A DNA stretch of 64,000 nucleotides from NCBI GenBank assembly GCA_031769625.1, contig JAUIMM010001409.1:1303501-1367500 (forward strand), given 5' to 3'. Shown piece by piece: positions 11,530-22,782 of this stretch. Below the pieces are notes generated by a model. That model had not been told where the DNA came from and made no database searches. It worked only from the letters and a program-made list of their open reading frames with translations. The position numbers and the translations under genes are program-made. This stretch comes from Taudactylus pleione. Taxonomy: Eukaryota > Chordata > Amphibia > Anura > Myobatrachidae. Position 1 is the first letter of the stretch, and every line of letters starts with the position of its first letter.

Positions 11530-12544
11530 GGGGGTTTTCCAGCTCTGTAGTACAAACTATGCTAAGAGCTCGGAAACCATCTTCTGCAAGGATTTACCAT
11601 CATGTGTGGCATACGTTCTTCCAGTGGTGTCGACCGAGAGGCTATGCCCCTCGGGAGTTCTGTCTGTCTAGAGTGTTAGCTTTCCTACAGGCGGGACTAG
11701 ACCATGGGCTTCGCCTTGCTTCTCTGAAGGTGCAGGTGTCTGCCCTGTCAGTCTGGTTCCATCGTAGGATTGCTACAATCCCTGATGTGCGCACCTTTAT
11801 GCAAGGTGTTCTTCAAATTCAGCCGCCTTTTGTTCCACCGGTGGTGCCTTGGGATTTAGCTGTGGTCCTGAGGGCTCTCTAGGGACCGCCGTTAGAACCA
11901 CTGGGCTCAGTGGACCTTAAATGGCTCACAGCTAAAACACTTTTCCTTCTGGCCATTGCTCTGGCCAGACGTGTTTCTGACTTAGGGGTGCTCTCCTGTA
12001 GACCCCCTTTCCTGATTTTTCATAGGAACAGGGCAGTGCTGCGCACTCGTCCTGAATTTCTTCCCAAAGTTGTTTCATGTTTCCATATCAACGAGGAAAT
12101 CATTGTGCCGGCTTTTAACTCACCTGATCTTTCAGTGGGTGAGGCCACTTTGGACGTTGTGCGGGCCTTAAGGATTTACGTTGACCGCACTTCTTCTTTT
12201 AGGAGGTCGGATCAGATACCTTGTTTGTCCTCTATGGCTTCCGTAAAAGAGTTTGGCCTGCTTCAAAGCAAACTTTGGCAGGTTGGATTTGTATGGGAAT
12301 TTCAGAAGCTTATCTTCGTGAAGGCCTTCCGGTTCCATCCTCTGTGAGGGCTCATTCCACTAGGTCTGTGGGTCCTTTGAGGGCAGCTCGACGTGGTGCC
12401 TTTGCAGTCCAGATCTGCAAGGCTGCCACGTGGTCCTCTGTTCATACCTTTGTGAGGTATTACGCTTTTGACACCTTTGCTTCTCAGGATGCTTCCTTCG
12501 GGCGGCAGATTCTCCTTTCAGCACAGGAGCGTCCCCACCCTTGA
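11530..12544 (+). pseudogene. DIRS tyrosine recombinase, broken
   Basis: N-terminal core-binding part around 11545-11880 (ARKPSSARIYHHVWHTFFQW...), an in-frame stop at 11880-11882, then the catalytic domain from about 11910. Visible catalytic residues: an Arg in LAIALARRVSDLGVL, the H-x-x-R box as HSTR (His codon 12353-12355), and the nucleophile region FVRYYAFD (Tyr codons 12458-12463). A frameshift near 12240 separates the first Arg from the HxxR box. This enzyme would integrate the circular DNA copy without target duplication, consistent with the lack of flanking repeats. It overlaps or abuts the end of the polymerase ORF, as in other DIRS elements. Confidence 0.9.
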
Positions 12545-12548
12545 AGGA

Positions 12549-12640
12549 TACCCTATGGACCCTGATGTAGAAAATATGAGATATGGTAAGAACTTACCAT
12601 TGTTATCTCTATTTCTACGAAGTCCATAGGGTTCCACAGG
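12549..12640. repeat. DIRS internal complementary region
   Basis: This segment is complementary to both outer ends joined head to tail. Its left part (GGACCCTGATGTAGAAAA) is the complement of the left edge at 6638-6666. The rest (GAGATATGGTAAGAACTTAC onward) is the complement of 12919-12976. It includes the palindrome ATGGTAAGAACTTACCAT. In DIRS1 models this region templates restoration of the termini during circle formation. Confidence 0.93.
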
Positions 12641-12787
12641 ACTTCCGCCGTGTCGCACCTGTGCTGCAGATGGGCTTTACTCTGGTCACCGGTTTTACCG
12701 TCTCCCTCTGGTGAGATTGTGATTCTTGTCTGTGTCCAGATCTTTTTTCTCTCTCTTCCTTCTCCTCCTCCGGCCTATGGCTTGGTA

Positions 12788-12918
12788 CGTAACTGAGGTG
12801 CCTTGGCTCAGGGGCGGGGTATAGGAGGGGGACCCTAGTGCATCCTGGGAGGCTGAAAACTTAACTCTATGGTGCCCAATGCCTGACGTCATCACCTATA
12901 CCCCAAGGTATCCTGTGG
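12788..12918. repeat. DIRS right inverted terminal repeat
   Basis: Reverse complement of 6667-6797. The extra outer segment 12919-12976 has no counterpart at the left end but matches the internal complementary region, giving the unequal termini typical of DIRS elements. Confidence 0.92.
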
Positions 12919-12976
12919 ACTTCGTAGAAATAGAGATAACAAAGGTAAGTTCTTACCATATCTCATATTTTTCTAC

Positions 12977-14357
12977 TGTGAGCCCTAACCCTAAAGCTAA
13001 GTCTGCCCTTGGAGTCCTTTATATCCATCAGAGCCTTTCCTGTATTTGTATTCTAGAGAAAGGACTTTAACGTGAACGAGATGATGTAATAGAGAGAAAA
13101 CACTCAGCTTCTCTCCCAGTCCTGCTAGTTACAGAGTCTCTATATCCGCACTGTGCTTCTAGCTCTCCCCGGAGTCCCCATGTGATGACCGCCCTCTCAG
13201 GATCTCTCCCCCCCCCCTAATGTCACTGATTGTGTTTATCTCCTTGCACCCTTGTGTTGAGACTCTGCCTATCAACACCCCGTTAATAGTGGCCGGGACG
13301 TGGAGTGGGGCAGCTGACATGTTTCCTGACTGCGAGCCCAGTCCTGGCTGTAGGAACAACAACAGGTCATAAAGATAACAGCTTTCCATATCTGCGAATG
13401 AGGGGGGAATGTGACAACTACCAGAAGTACACTGACAAGACCCCTGTAATTCCCCTGTATACTTCTGGCTGCTGAATTATCAGATCGGTATCACAGCTCA
13501 TCGCCTACAGACTGTCATGCAGATAATCTATTCTATAGGTAGCTGAAGGCTGCATAAGCCTAAAGCTACATAAGTGTACAGGCTTGGAGCCGATGGTAGT
13601 TTTAAGACAACTTTATATAGCTGTGATTGAAGTTTATGTAGCTGTTGATTGACAGGTCAGTGTGGCCTTGGGTAGCCTGTTAGAGCGTAGATAGGGTGCG
13701 CCTTCAGAAGCTATATAGGGTCAGGTAAAATCCAAGGACTTCCCCTTTGCTTCAGGATTCCCCGCCCCCCCACTTCAATTTTATTATTTTGCTGTCATTT
13801 TGTTGTATTGCTGTAATGTTGTTATTTTGCTGTAATGTTGTTGTATTGCTGTGTGCACAGAATGGATGGTGTCTTCTGTCTAATAATACATTGGAAAATT
13901 ATAACAAGCCTCAGCAAGGCGGGAAAGCATTGCTTCTCAGCGGCCAAAAGTGGACGCAAGTGGTAGCTGTGGGGGCACCTTCCCTTTCGCAGGGCGAGCT
14001 GTCTCTGCCCAATGGTGGGACCTGGGCTTCTCCATTAAGGTTGGGCCCCGGTAGTGCTAAGCTAATAGAGGGGGGAGTTTAAGCCTCCGCGGCTCAGTTT
14101 GCGTCGGGGAGCGTACAGCCACACCCCATTTGATAGTGTGGAATGTTTGGCCTAGAGCGGAGATGCTTTCTTTAGCCACTTTCCTTTTCTAATTAAAATG
14201 ACTTAAAATTAAATAAATTAAATAAAAGTTGTGAGCTTATTTGAATTCCAATTTTCTGTGTCTGGTCTCATTTCTAGTTATTATAAGCATTAGTTAATCA
14301 GATTAAATCACCTGGAGGTTATCAGACTATAGACAATTTTTATAGGATCAGAATCTG
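12977..14357. other. Unassigned non-coding sequence
   Basis: Contains a C-run near 13207-13216 and a low-complexity TTGCTGTAATGTTGTTATT-like repeat at about 13780-13855. Open frames (13159-13389, 13747-14082) have no domains. AT-rich stretch at 14190-14240. No gene supported. Confidence 0.5.
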
Positions 14358-15822
14358 ATAATCTGTAAGGATCAGAGGCTGTTGGGTAGATAATCTGAGG
14401 ATCAGAGGCTGTTGGGTAGATACTCTGAGGATCAGAGGCTGTTGGGTAGATAATCTGTGAGGATCAGAGGCTGTTGGGTAGATAATCTGTAAGGATCAGA
14501 GGCTGTTGGGTAGATACTCTGTAAGGATCAGAGGCTGTTGGGTAGATACTCTGTAAGGGTCAGAGGCTGTTGGGTAGATACTCTGAGGATCAGAGGCTGT
14601 TGGGTAGATAATCTGTAAGGAGCAGAGGCTGTTGGGTAGATACTCTGAGGATCAGAGGCTGTTGGGTAGATAATCTGTAAGGATCAGAGGCTGTTGGGTA
14701 GATACTCTGAGGATCAGAGGCTGTTGGGTAGATAATCTGTAAGGATCAGAGGCTGTTGGGTAGATAATTTGTAAGGATCAGAGGCTGTTGGGTAGATAAT
14801 ATGTAAGGATCAGAGGCTGTTGGGTAGATAATCTGTAAGGAGCAGAGGCTGTTGGGTAGATAATCTGTAAGGATCAGAGGCTGCTGGGTACATAATTTGT
14901 AAGGATCAGAGGCTGCTGGGTACATAATTTGTAAGGATCAGAGGCTGTTGGGTAGATAATCTGTAAGGATCAGAGGCTGTTGTGTAGATGATCTGTAAGG
15001 ATCAGAGGCTGTTGGGTAGATAATCTGTGAGGATCAGAGGCTGCTGGGTAGATAATTTGTAAGGATCAGAGGCTGCTGGGTAGATAATTTGTAAGGATCA
15101 GAGGCTGTTGGGTAGATAATATGTAAGGATCAGAGGCTGCCGGGTAGATAATCTGTAAGGAGCAGAGGCTGTTGGGTAGATAATATGTAAGGATCAGAGG
15201 CTGCCGGGTAGATAATCTGTAAGGATCAGAGGCTGTCGGGTAGATAATCTGTAAAGATCAGAGGCTGTCGGGTAGATAATCTGTAAGGATCAGAGGCTGT
15301 CGGGTAGATTATCTGTAAGGATCAGAGGCTGTCGGGTAGATAATCTGTAAGGATCAGAGGCTGTCGGGTAGATAATCTGTAAGGATCAGAGGCTGCCGGG
15401 TAGATAATCTGTAAGGATCAGAGGCTGCCGGGTAGATAATCTGTAAGGATCAGAGGCTGCCGGGTAGATAATCTGTAAGGATCAGAGGCTGCCGGGTAGA
15501 TAATCTGTAAGGATCAGAGGCTGCTGGGTAAATAATCTGTAAGGATCAGAGGCTGCCGGGTAGATAATCTGTAAGGATCAGAGGCTGCTGGGTAGATAAT
15601 TTGTAAGGATCAGAGGCTGTCGGGTAGATTATCTGTAAGGATCAGAGGCTGTCGGGTAGATTATCTGTAAAGATAAGAGGTTGTTGGGTAGATACTCTGT
15701 AAAGATCAGAAACTATTGGGTAGATAATCTGTAATGATCACAGACTGCTGGGTAGATTGTTGGGTAAATAATCTGTAATGATCACAGACTGCTGGGTAGA
15801 TTGTTGGGTAGATAATCTGTAA
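14358..15822. repeat. Minisatellite, 32-bp unit (about 46 copies)
   Basis: Unit GATAATCTGTAAGGATCAGA followed by GGCTGTTGGGTA. Shorter 29-30 bp versions (TACTCTGAGGATC) lie near the left end. Unit variants are clustered: GTTGGG dominates to about 15130, GCCGGG and GTCGGG dominate from 15130 to 15600, a sign of local homogenisation. Units decay at the right edge. Confidence 0.95.
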
Positions 15823-15865
15823 GCAGAAGCCGAGCGACACTGTTTTTACACCAACTACCACAACT

Positions 15866-18800
15866 GTCATCATTGGCATCAGAACAAGCACCAGCCTCAT
15901 GCTAGGAGCAGAAGATCCGTCATCATTACTATCAGAACGTGCACCAGCCTCATGGTAGGAGCAGAAGATCCGTCATCATTGGTATCAGAACGTGTACCAG
16001 CCCCATGCCAGGAGCAGAAGATCCGTCATCATTGGTATCAGAACGTGTACCAGCCACATGCTAGGAGCAGAAGATCTGTCATCATTGGTATCAGAACGTG
16101 CATCAGCCTCATGCTAGGAGCAGAAGATCAGTCATCATTACTATCAGAACGTGTACCAGCCCCATGCTAGGAGCAGAAGATCCGTCATCATTGGTATCAG
16201 AACGTGTACCAGCCCCATGCCAGGAGCAGAAGATCCGTCATCATTGGTATCAGAACGTGTACCAGCCCCATGCCAGGAGCAGAAGATCCGTCATCATTGG
16301 TATCAGAACGTGTACCAGCCACATTCTAGGAGCAGAAGATCTGTCATCATTGGTATCAGAACGTGCATCAGCCTCATGCTAGGAGCAGAAGATCAGTCAT
16401 CATTACTATCAGAATGTGTACCAGCCCCATGCTAGGAGCAGATGATCCGTCATCATTGGTATCAGAACGTGTACCAGCCCCATGCTAGGAGTAGAAGATC
16501 CGTCATTATTGGTATCAGAACGTGTATCAGCCCCATGCTAGGAGCAGAAGATCCGTCATCATTTGTATCAGAACGTGTACCAGCCCCATGCTAGGAGCAG
16601 AAGATCCGTCATCATTTGTATCAGAACATGCACCAGCCCAATGGTAGGAGTAGAAGATCCGTCATCATTGGTATTAGAAAGTGCACCAGCCCCATGCTAG
16701 GAGCAGGAAATCCGCCATCATTGGTATCAGAACGTGTACCAGCCCCATGCCAGGAGCAGAAGATCCGTCATCATTGGTATCAGAATGTGCACCAGCCTCA
16801 TGGTAGGAGCAGAAGATCCGTCATCATTGGTATCAGAACGTGTACCAGCCCCATGCTAGGAGCAGAAGATCCGTCATCATTGGTATCAGAACGTGTACCA
16901 GCCCCATGCCAGGAGCAGAAGATCCGTCATCATTGGTATCAGAACGTGTACCAGCCCCATGCTAGGAGCAGAAGATCCATCATCATTGGTATCAGAACGT
17001 GTACCAGCCCCATGCTAGGAGCAGAAGATCCGTCATCATTGGTATCAGAACATGTACCAGCTCCATGCTAGGAGCAGAAGATCCGTCATCATTGGTATCA
17101 GAACGTGTACCAGCCCATGCCAGGAGCAGATGATCCGTCATCATTGGTATCAGAACGTGTACCAGCCCCATGCCAGGAGCAGATGATCCGTCATCATTGG
17201 TATCAGAACGTGTACCAGCCCCATGCTAGGAGTAGAAGATCCGTCATTATTGGTATCAGAACGTGTACCAGCCCCATGCTAGGAGCAGAAGATCCGTCAT
17301 CATTTGTATCAGAACATGCACCAGCCCAATGGTAGGAGTAGAAGATCCGTCATCATTGGTATTAGAAAGTGCACCAGCCCCATGCTAGGAGCAGGAAATC
17401 CGCCATCATTGGTATCAGAACGTGTACCAGCCCCATGCCAGGAGCAGATGATTCGTCATCATTGGTATCAGAACGTGTACCAGCCCCATGCTAGGAGTAG
17501 AAGATCCGTCATTATTGGTATCAGAACGTGCACCAGCCCCATGCTAGGAGCAGAATATCCGTCATCATTTGTATCAGAACATGCACCAGCCCCATGCTAG
17601 GAGCAGAAAATCCACCATCATTATTATCAGAACATGCACCAGCCCCATACTAGGAGCAGAAGATCCATCATCTTTGGTATCAGAACATGCACCAGCCCCA
17701 TGCTAGGAGCAGAAGATCCGTAATCATTGATATCAGAACGTGCGCCAGCCCCATGCTAGGAGCAGAAGATCCGTAATCATTGGTATCAGAATGTGCGCCA
17801 GCCCCATGCTAGGAGCAGAAGATCTGTAATCATTGGTATCAGAACATGCACCAGCCCCATGCTAGGAGCAAGAAATCCGCCATCATCAGTATCAGAACGT
17901 GCACCAGCCCCATGCTAGGAGCAGGAGATCCGTAATCATTGGTATCATAATGTGCACCAGCCCCATGCTAGAAGCCGGAAATGCATCATCATTGGTATCA
18001 GAACGTGCACCAACCCCATGCTAGGAGCAGGAGATCCATAATCATTGGTATCAGAACATGCCCCAGCCCCATGCTAGGAGTAGGAGATCCGTAATCATTG
18101 GTATCAGGACGTGCACCAGCCCCATACTAGGAGCAGGAGATCCGTAATCATTGGTATCAGAACATGCACCAGCCCCATGCTAGGAGCAGGAAATCCACCA
18201 TCATCAGTATCAGAATGTGCACCATCCCCATGCTAGGAGCAGGAGATCCGTAATCATTGGTTTCAGAACGTTCACCAGCCCAATGCTAGGAGCAGGAAAT
18301 CTGCCATCATTGGTATCAGAATGTGCACCAGCCCCATGCTAGAAGCAGGAAATGCACCATCATTGGTATCAGAATGTGCACCAGCCCCATGCTAGGAGCA
18401 GGAGATCCATAATCATTGGTATCAGAACATGCACCAGCCCCATGCTAGGAGTAGGAGATCCGTCATCATTGGTATCAGAACCTGCACCAGCCCCATGCTA
18501 GGAGTAGGAGATCCGTCATCATTGGTATCAGAACGTGCACCAGCCCCATGCTAGGAGCAGGAGATCCGTCATCATTGGTATTAGAAAGTGCACCAGCCCC
18601 ATGCTAGGAGCAGGAAATCCGCCATCATTGGTATCAGAACGTGCACCAGCCCCATGCTAGGAGCAGGAAATCCGCCATCATTGGTATCAGAATGTGCACC
18701 AGCCCCATACTAGGAGCAGGAGATCCGTAATCATTGGTTTCAGAACGTTCACCAGCCCAATGCTAGGAGCAGGAAATCTGCCATCATTGGTATCAGAATG

Positions 18801-19140
18801 TGCACCAGCCCCATGCAAGGACTAGGAGATCCGTAATCATTGGTATCAGAACCTGCACCAGCCCCAAGCTAGGAGTAGTGGATCCGTCATCATTGGTATC
18901 AGAACCTGCGCCGGCCCATGCTAGGAGTAGGAGATTCGTCATCATTGGTTTCAGAACGTGCACCAGCCCCATGCTAGGAGCAGGAGATCCGTCATCATTG
19001 GTATCAGAACGTGCACCAGCCCCATGCTAAGAGCAGAAAATCCCCCATCATTGGTATCAGAATGTGCACCAGTCCCATGCTAGGAGCAGGAAATTCGCCA
19101 TCATTGGTATCAGAACGTGCATCAGCCCTATGATGGGAGC
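15866..19140. repeat. Minisatellite, 53-bp unit (about 62 copies)
   Basis: Unit starts TCAGAACGTGTACCAGCCCC and continues ATGCTAGGAGCAGAAGATCC GTCATCATTGGTA. A distinctive run of units (ATTTGTATCAGAACATGC, then AATGGTAGGAGTAG, then ATTAGAAAGTGC) occurs at 16608 and again at 17296, a 688-bp higher-order duplication (13 units minus one base). Right-half units carry more changes (GTAATC, AGGAAATCC). Open frames inside are repeat artefacts. Confidence 0.95.
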
Positions 19141-20361
19141 AACATCAGAAACAGCCTCCCCTTTCCCGTTGGCATGACTCAGAGCGTATCTCAAGCTACA
19201 TGGCCACGGTGCTCCCATGACACTCCCACAAGTCAGAACAATTGCACGTGGTTGCATTGTCACCGCACAGTTCCTGTCCTGAAACACCCATCCCGAGGAA
19301 AGCAATACCCAGCCACGTTCTGTCCAATTAGGATGGAAATAGGCAGAAATGCGGAAATTCGCATCTGTGCATGCGCTCTACGCCAAAACTTGCCACTTGT
19401 GTCCATACACAGAGATCCCTCCCGCTTACAATCAGCCGCCCATTAGTCAGAGTGCAGAAGCTGCTAAAAATCTTACATCAACTTGTAGCTTTAGGTGAGA
19501 ACCTCCAGGAAATCGCAATAATCCTGAAGATAAGCTCAGGTAACTCCTGTTGCACCCACATAGTGAGCTGAATTTTGGAAAGTAGAATATAGTAATATAT
19601 AAAGTGTCATTATATGGCCCAGAAACAGCTTCTAGGGGGGCCTTGTTTATGTAATGGGATTTTGTTTGGTAGAAGTTTAGATGCCGGGTAACACTTGATA
19701 AATTGAACTGGTTTTGCATTTGGAAACAATATACAGGGCCCGGGGCCCCTCTGCAGAGATGGGATAGAAACACATAAGTGGAAATGAATCTGGAAGGGAG
19801 GACGGCGGGTTTCGGTTGTGCACAGCGACAGCTGAGAGCTGTGATTATTACCTTTTGGAACAGAGAGTGTTTTCAATTAATGCCTAATTAAATCAGGGAA
19901 GCTTTAGTCACAGCTCCCCGGGTTGTGTCTTTCCTCGCAGCCGTGCATTCCTCCTCCGTACAATCACAGTTCACATCTCGCCCCAGATACACGATCAGCC
20001 TAGGAGATGTCATTTAATCGTACATCAATATTTTCCTTCTATTATCCAGCGCGTTGTTTAATTTAATATAGCACTCTACATTTCTCCGTCCTGTTTTGTG
20101 GGACAGACGAGCAATTTCTGAAGTCAAGGTCACACTATTCTCCCTTGGTTGTCCTCGTCGTTCCTCTGTGGTCTCACTACTGTGGAAGATGTGCAAGATG
20201 GAGCTGATCTATGAAGGACCTGGACTGGCGCAGTCACCTTGTATTGCAAACCACTCACCGCGCCATTGGCTTATACTGTAGGAGGGAGATTACAGGTCTG
20301 GGAAGATACACTCCATTGTAGAAGGCTTATGGGCCCATTTATCAATGAGGTTTAAAACTAT
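19141..20361. other. Unassigned non-coding sequence, possible conserved element
   Basis: Not obviously repetitive. The part 19840-20100 is AT-rich with homeodomain-type TAATTA motifs (CCTAATTAAATCAG) and lacks repeat hallmarks, so it may be a conserved non-coding element; this is a guess from composition. No gene seen. Confidence 0.35.
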
Positions 20362-20907
20362 GGCCCTCATTCAGAGCCGTACGCTCTGAGCAGAGCGCAG
20401 GCTCTGAATGAGGGCCGCCCTCCATAATTATGGAGCGTCCTCCTGGACGCTCGTATAGCTGTGGGTCACCACCCACAGCCTATACGAGCGTGCAGTTTGA
20501 TGGCCGCGATGGTCTTGACCATCGCGACCATCGCCACTGCGAGCCGGAGCCTGCGGTTGAGTTTTTCAACAGCAAGGCCCGGAGTGATTTTGGCTCTATC
20601 AGAGCCAAAATCACTCCCACTGACATCATCAGTGATGTCAGTGGGCCGGCTTCTGACGGTAGGCGTTCCCTTGGGAACGCCCCCATCTGGGAGGCACGCC
20701 CCCGGCACGCCCACCAAAGGGGGCGTGCTGTCAATCAACATCGACAGCACGCCCCCTTTGATCAGACACGAGCGAAGGAAAGTCCTTCGCTCGTCGCGTC
20801 TGGCGCATGCGCACGACGGAGCTCCCGCCGTCGTGCGCATGCGCAGTGCACAACATCGACCCACTTGCGAGTGGACAGCCGCTTGCGAGTGGGTCTGAAT
20901 CAGGCCC
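20362..20907 (+). mobile_element. Chain-of-hairpins foldback element, copy 3 (most complete)
   Basis: 546 bp with ends GGCCCTCATTCAG and CTGAATCAGGCCC and flanking TAT at 20359-20361 and 20908-20910, a 3-bp target duplication. Consecutive palindromes: 20364-20414, 20420-20435, 20435-20450, 20449-20489, 20499-20532, 20581-20617, 20618-20643, 20662-20681, 20715-20760, 20768-20794, 20803-20844, and about 20860-20895. They cover most of the element. No coding capacity. The ends and duplication size suggest mobilisation by a PIF/Harbinger-type transposase, which is inference. Confidence 0.88.
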
Positions 20908-22463
20908 TATGACAATGCTGCTCCAGCCAATCAGCTCCTAACTGTCATCTGTTTGACCTCGGGGGGAGGGGGGGGGGGGTTCTGCTGCTACCATGTACAT
21001 TTTATATCTGCCTGCAATGCTCTCGGGGTAACAACTGTACCACAGGTTGGCGAGATACACATAACTAGCGTACTATCTAGCAATTCCCTCGTCTCACAGG
21101 CTGACACTCTGGAAACGGCTTTCAGAAGTAAATGATTGGGATGGAGCATTCTCCTAGATTTATGGTGTACATATGTGCCCCAGTGATTCCCCCAGAATTC
21201 ACTCTGAAAACGCCCGGACTGATGTAGATTTACGGTAGGCTTGGCGCATACATCCGCACGTCCTAATCGTGATACGAAGAGGTGATGTCATCTCTCACCC
21301 ATTAGATACTTAGCGCTTACCGGCCGGTTGTGACCTCACAGAGCCAGATACCGTGGGGTATATTAATTAAAGTGCGGGTTTGTAGAAGTGGATCCGATTC
21401 TAGCTATTATCTGCTCGAAGGTGCTATACAAATGTGACGTGGAATCTGATTGGTTGCTATGGGCAACATCTCCACTCAACATATGGTGCATGTGCAGAAG
21501 TGAAATTACGCATTTTTGCGAATCTACGGGTGAGGCTAGGATCCATGGGAACACACGTAAGTGGTCAGTGTCGTGATAGCTTGGGTTTCGTGCTATGCTA
21601 TACAGCCCAAAATGGCTGATGCAGAACCAGCAGGCGTGCAGTGGCAGGGAACGATCCGTGATGCGCTGCTGTCTGCCGCGTCTTTTGGCGTTCTGCGTCA
21701 CCTGTCTGATCTGTGGTTGTTTTGGGCCTATTTGCGCAGAAGCAGCAGTTTGCATGGCGTGATGTAGACGATTTACACACGTGTGCGAATGCTATCAGTG
21801 CCACTTTTACATAAGACAACATATTTATTATTACCCTTAGTTGGTTCTTTTGTTTTATTAATGAGATGATTTTGCCCGGGGGCTGACAGAGGGGCGCATT
21901 TCACGGTGGCCATTCTGCAGCCACTACCGCGTACAACACAACAAGACCCCCACCCCAGTTCAGACCAGCGCAAACACTGAACAGGGGTTCTCAGGTTTGA
22001 TGGACAGGAATCGAATGTCCGGACAACGGGGAGAGGGGCTCACTAACATCCTCTCTCTCTAATTACTAATTATACCAGCGAGGGGGGAGTGCGGTGAAAT
22101 GTGATCGAGGGGATTTGCAGGAGAGATGGGAGATGTATGTGTGACAGGGGACAGCTGACCAGTGGGGCGGAGGGAGGGTCCGGGGGCTGCAGCTGCTTCT
22201 TACTTGGCCAGCTTAGGTCACTTCTAAGGTATCACCCCTGTAATGCATTGCTGTTTATTTAATCATTTTAGATATGAAGTCCCATAATCTCATAAAGGTT
22301 TGTGAGGGCCGGGAGTCACGGCAACAGGTGTCTGGATAGGAGAGCAGCAGCTGCACAGGGGGAGGCACATTGTAACCCATTCAATCCCATATATAACTAT
22401 GTGTATATATAATATATATATATATAATTAATTTCCAGTCCCTGTGATGAGCAGTGAGTTAAC
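20908..22463. other. Intergenic sequence with interspersed-repeat fragments
   Basis: Contains a G-run at about 20960-20980, the sequence CTGATTGGTTGCTATGGGCA at about 21446-21468 that is common in vertebrate interspersed repeats, and a TA microsatellite at 22403-22427. Open frames at 21363-21822 are on both strands and without domains. No gene supported. Confidence 0.45.
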
Positions 22464-22765
22464 CATCGATGGTCACCATCAATGGTACCATTGGTGGTTA
22501 ACCTCGATGGTGTGAAACCATCGACTGGGAATCATCAATGGTTTTGCCCACTCATCCCTGCTCTATTGTTCACCCAGCAATGGGACAGTCAGAGTTGGGG
22601 GCAGGGTTTCGCAGGTGGCGGCAAGGGGCAGAGCTAAGCTCCATGCCCCAGCTCCAGGGAGGACAAAAGAGGGCTCTGTGCCATTGATGGTGGAGAACCA
22701 TTGGATATCCGCCTTCGATGGCAAAACCATCACCCTTCGATGATTGATGGCCATCCATATTCCTG
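22464..22765. mobile_element. MITE-like element built from CCATCGATGG motifs
   Basis: Both flanks carry many copies of CCATCRATGG-type palindromes (for example ACCATCGATGGT at about 22463, and CCATCAATGG, CCATCGA, CCATTGATGG) in inverted orientation around a GC-rich centre at 22580-22680. The outer arms are imperfect inverted repeats. No coding potential and no clear target duplication. Confidence 0.5.
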
Positions 22766-22782
22766 ACTCAGAAGCAGGCCCT

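Larger units (their letters stand above)
6638..12976 (+). mobile_element. DIRS-type tyrosine-recombinase retrotransposon (degenerate)
   Basis: About 6.3 kb including a nested 540-bp element. The order is: left inverted terminal repeat, leader, gag-like frame (8255-9719), RT/RNase H/methylase-like frame (about 9749-11523), tyrosine recombinase (about 11530-12544), internal complementary region (12549-12640), right inverted terminal repeat. Both outer edges read TTTTTCTAC, and the internal region is complementary to both outer edges, which is the hallmark of DIRS1-like elements that replicate through a circle. No target duplication is seen, as expected for recombinase-mediated integration. All three coding regions have stops or frameshifts, so this copy is not autonomous. 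Confidence 0.95.

Noticed and set aside
12977..13000. CCCTAACCCTAAAGC as a telomere-like repeat
   Set aside because: Only about two degenerate units; more likely part of an interspersed repeat.
15866..19140. CRISPR-like direct repeats
   Set aside because: Units are contiguous with no unique spacers and the context is vertebrate; this is a minisatellite.
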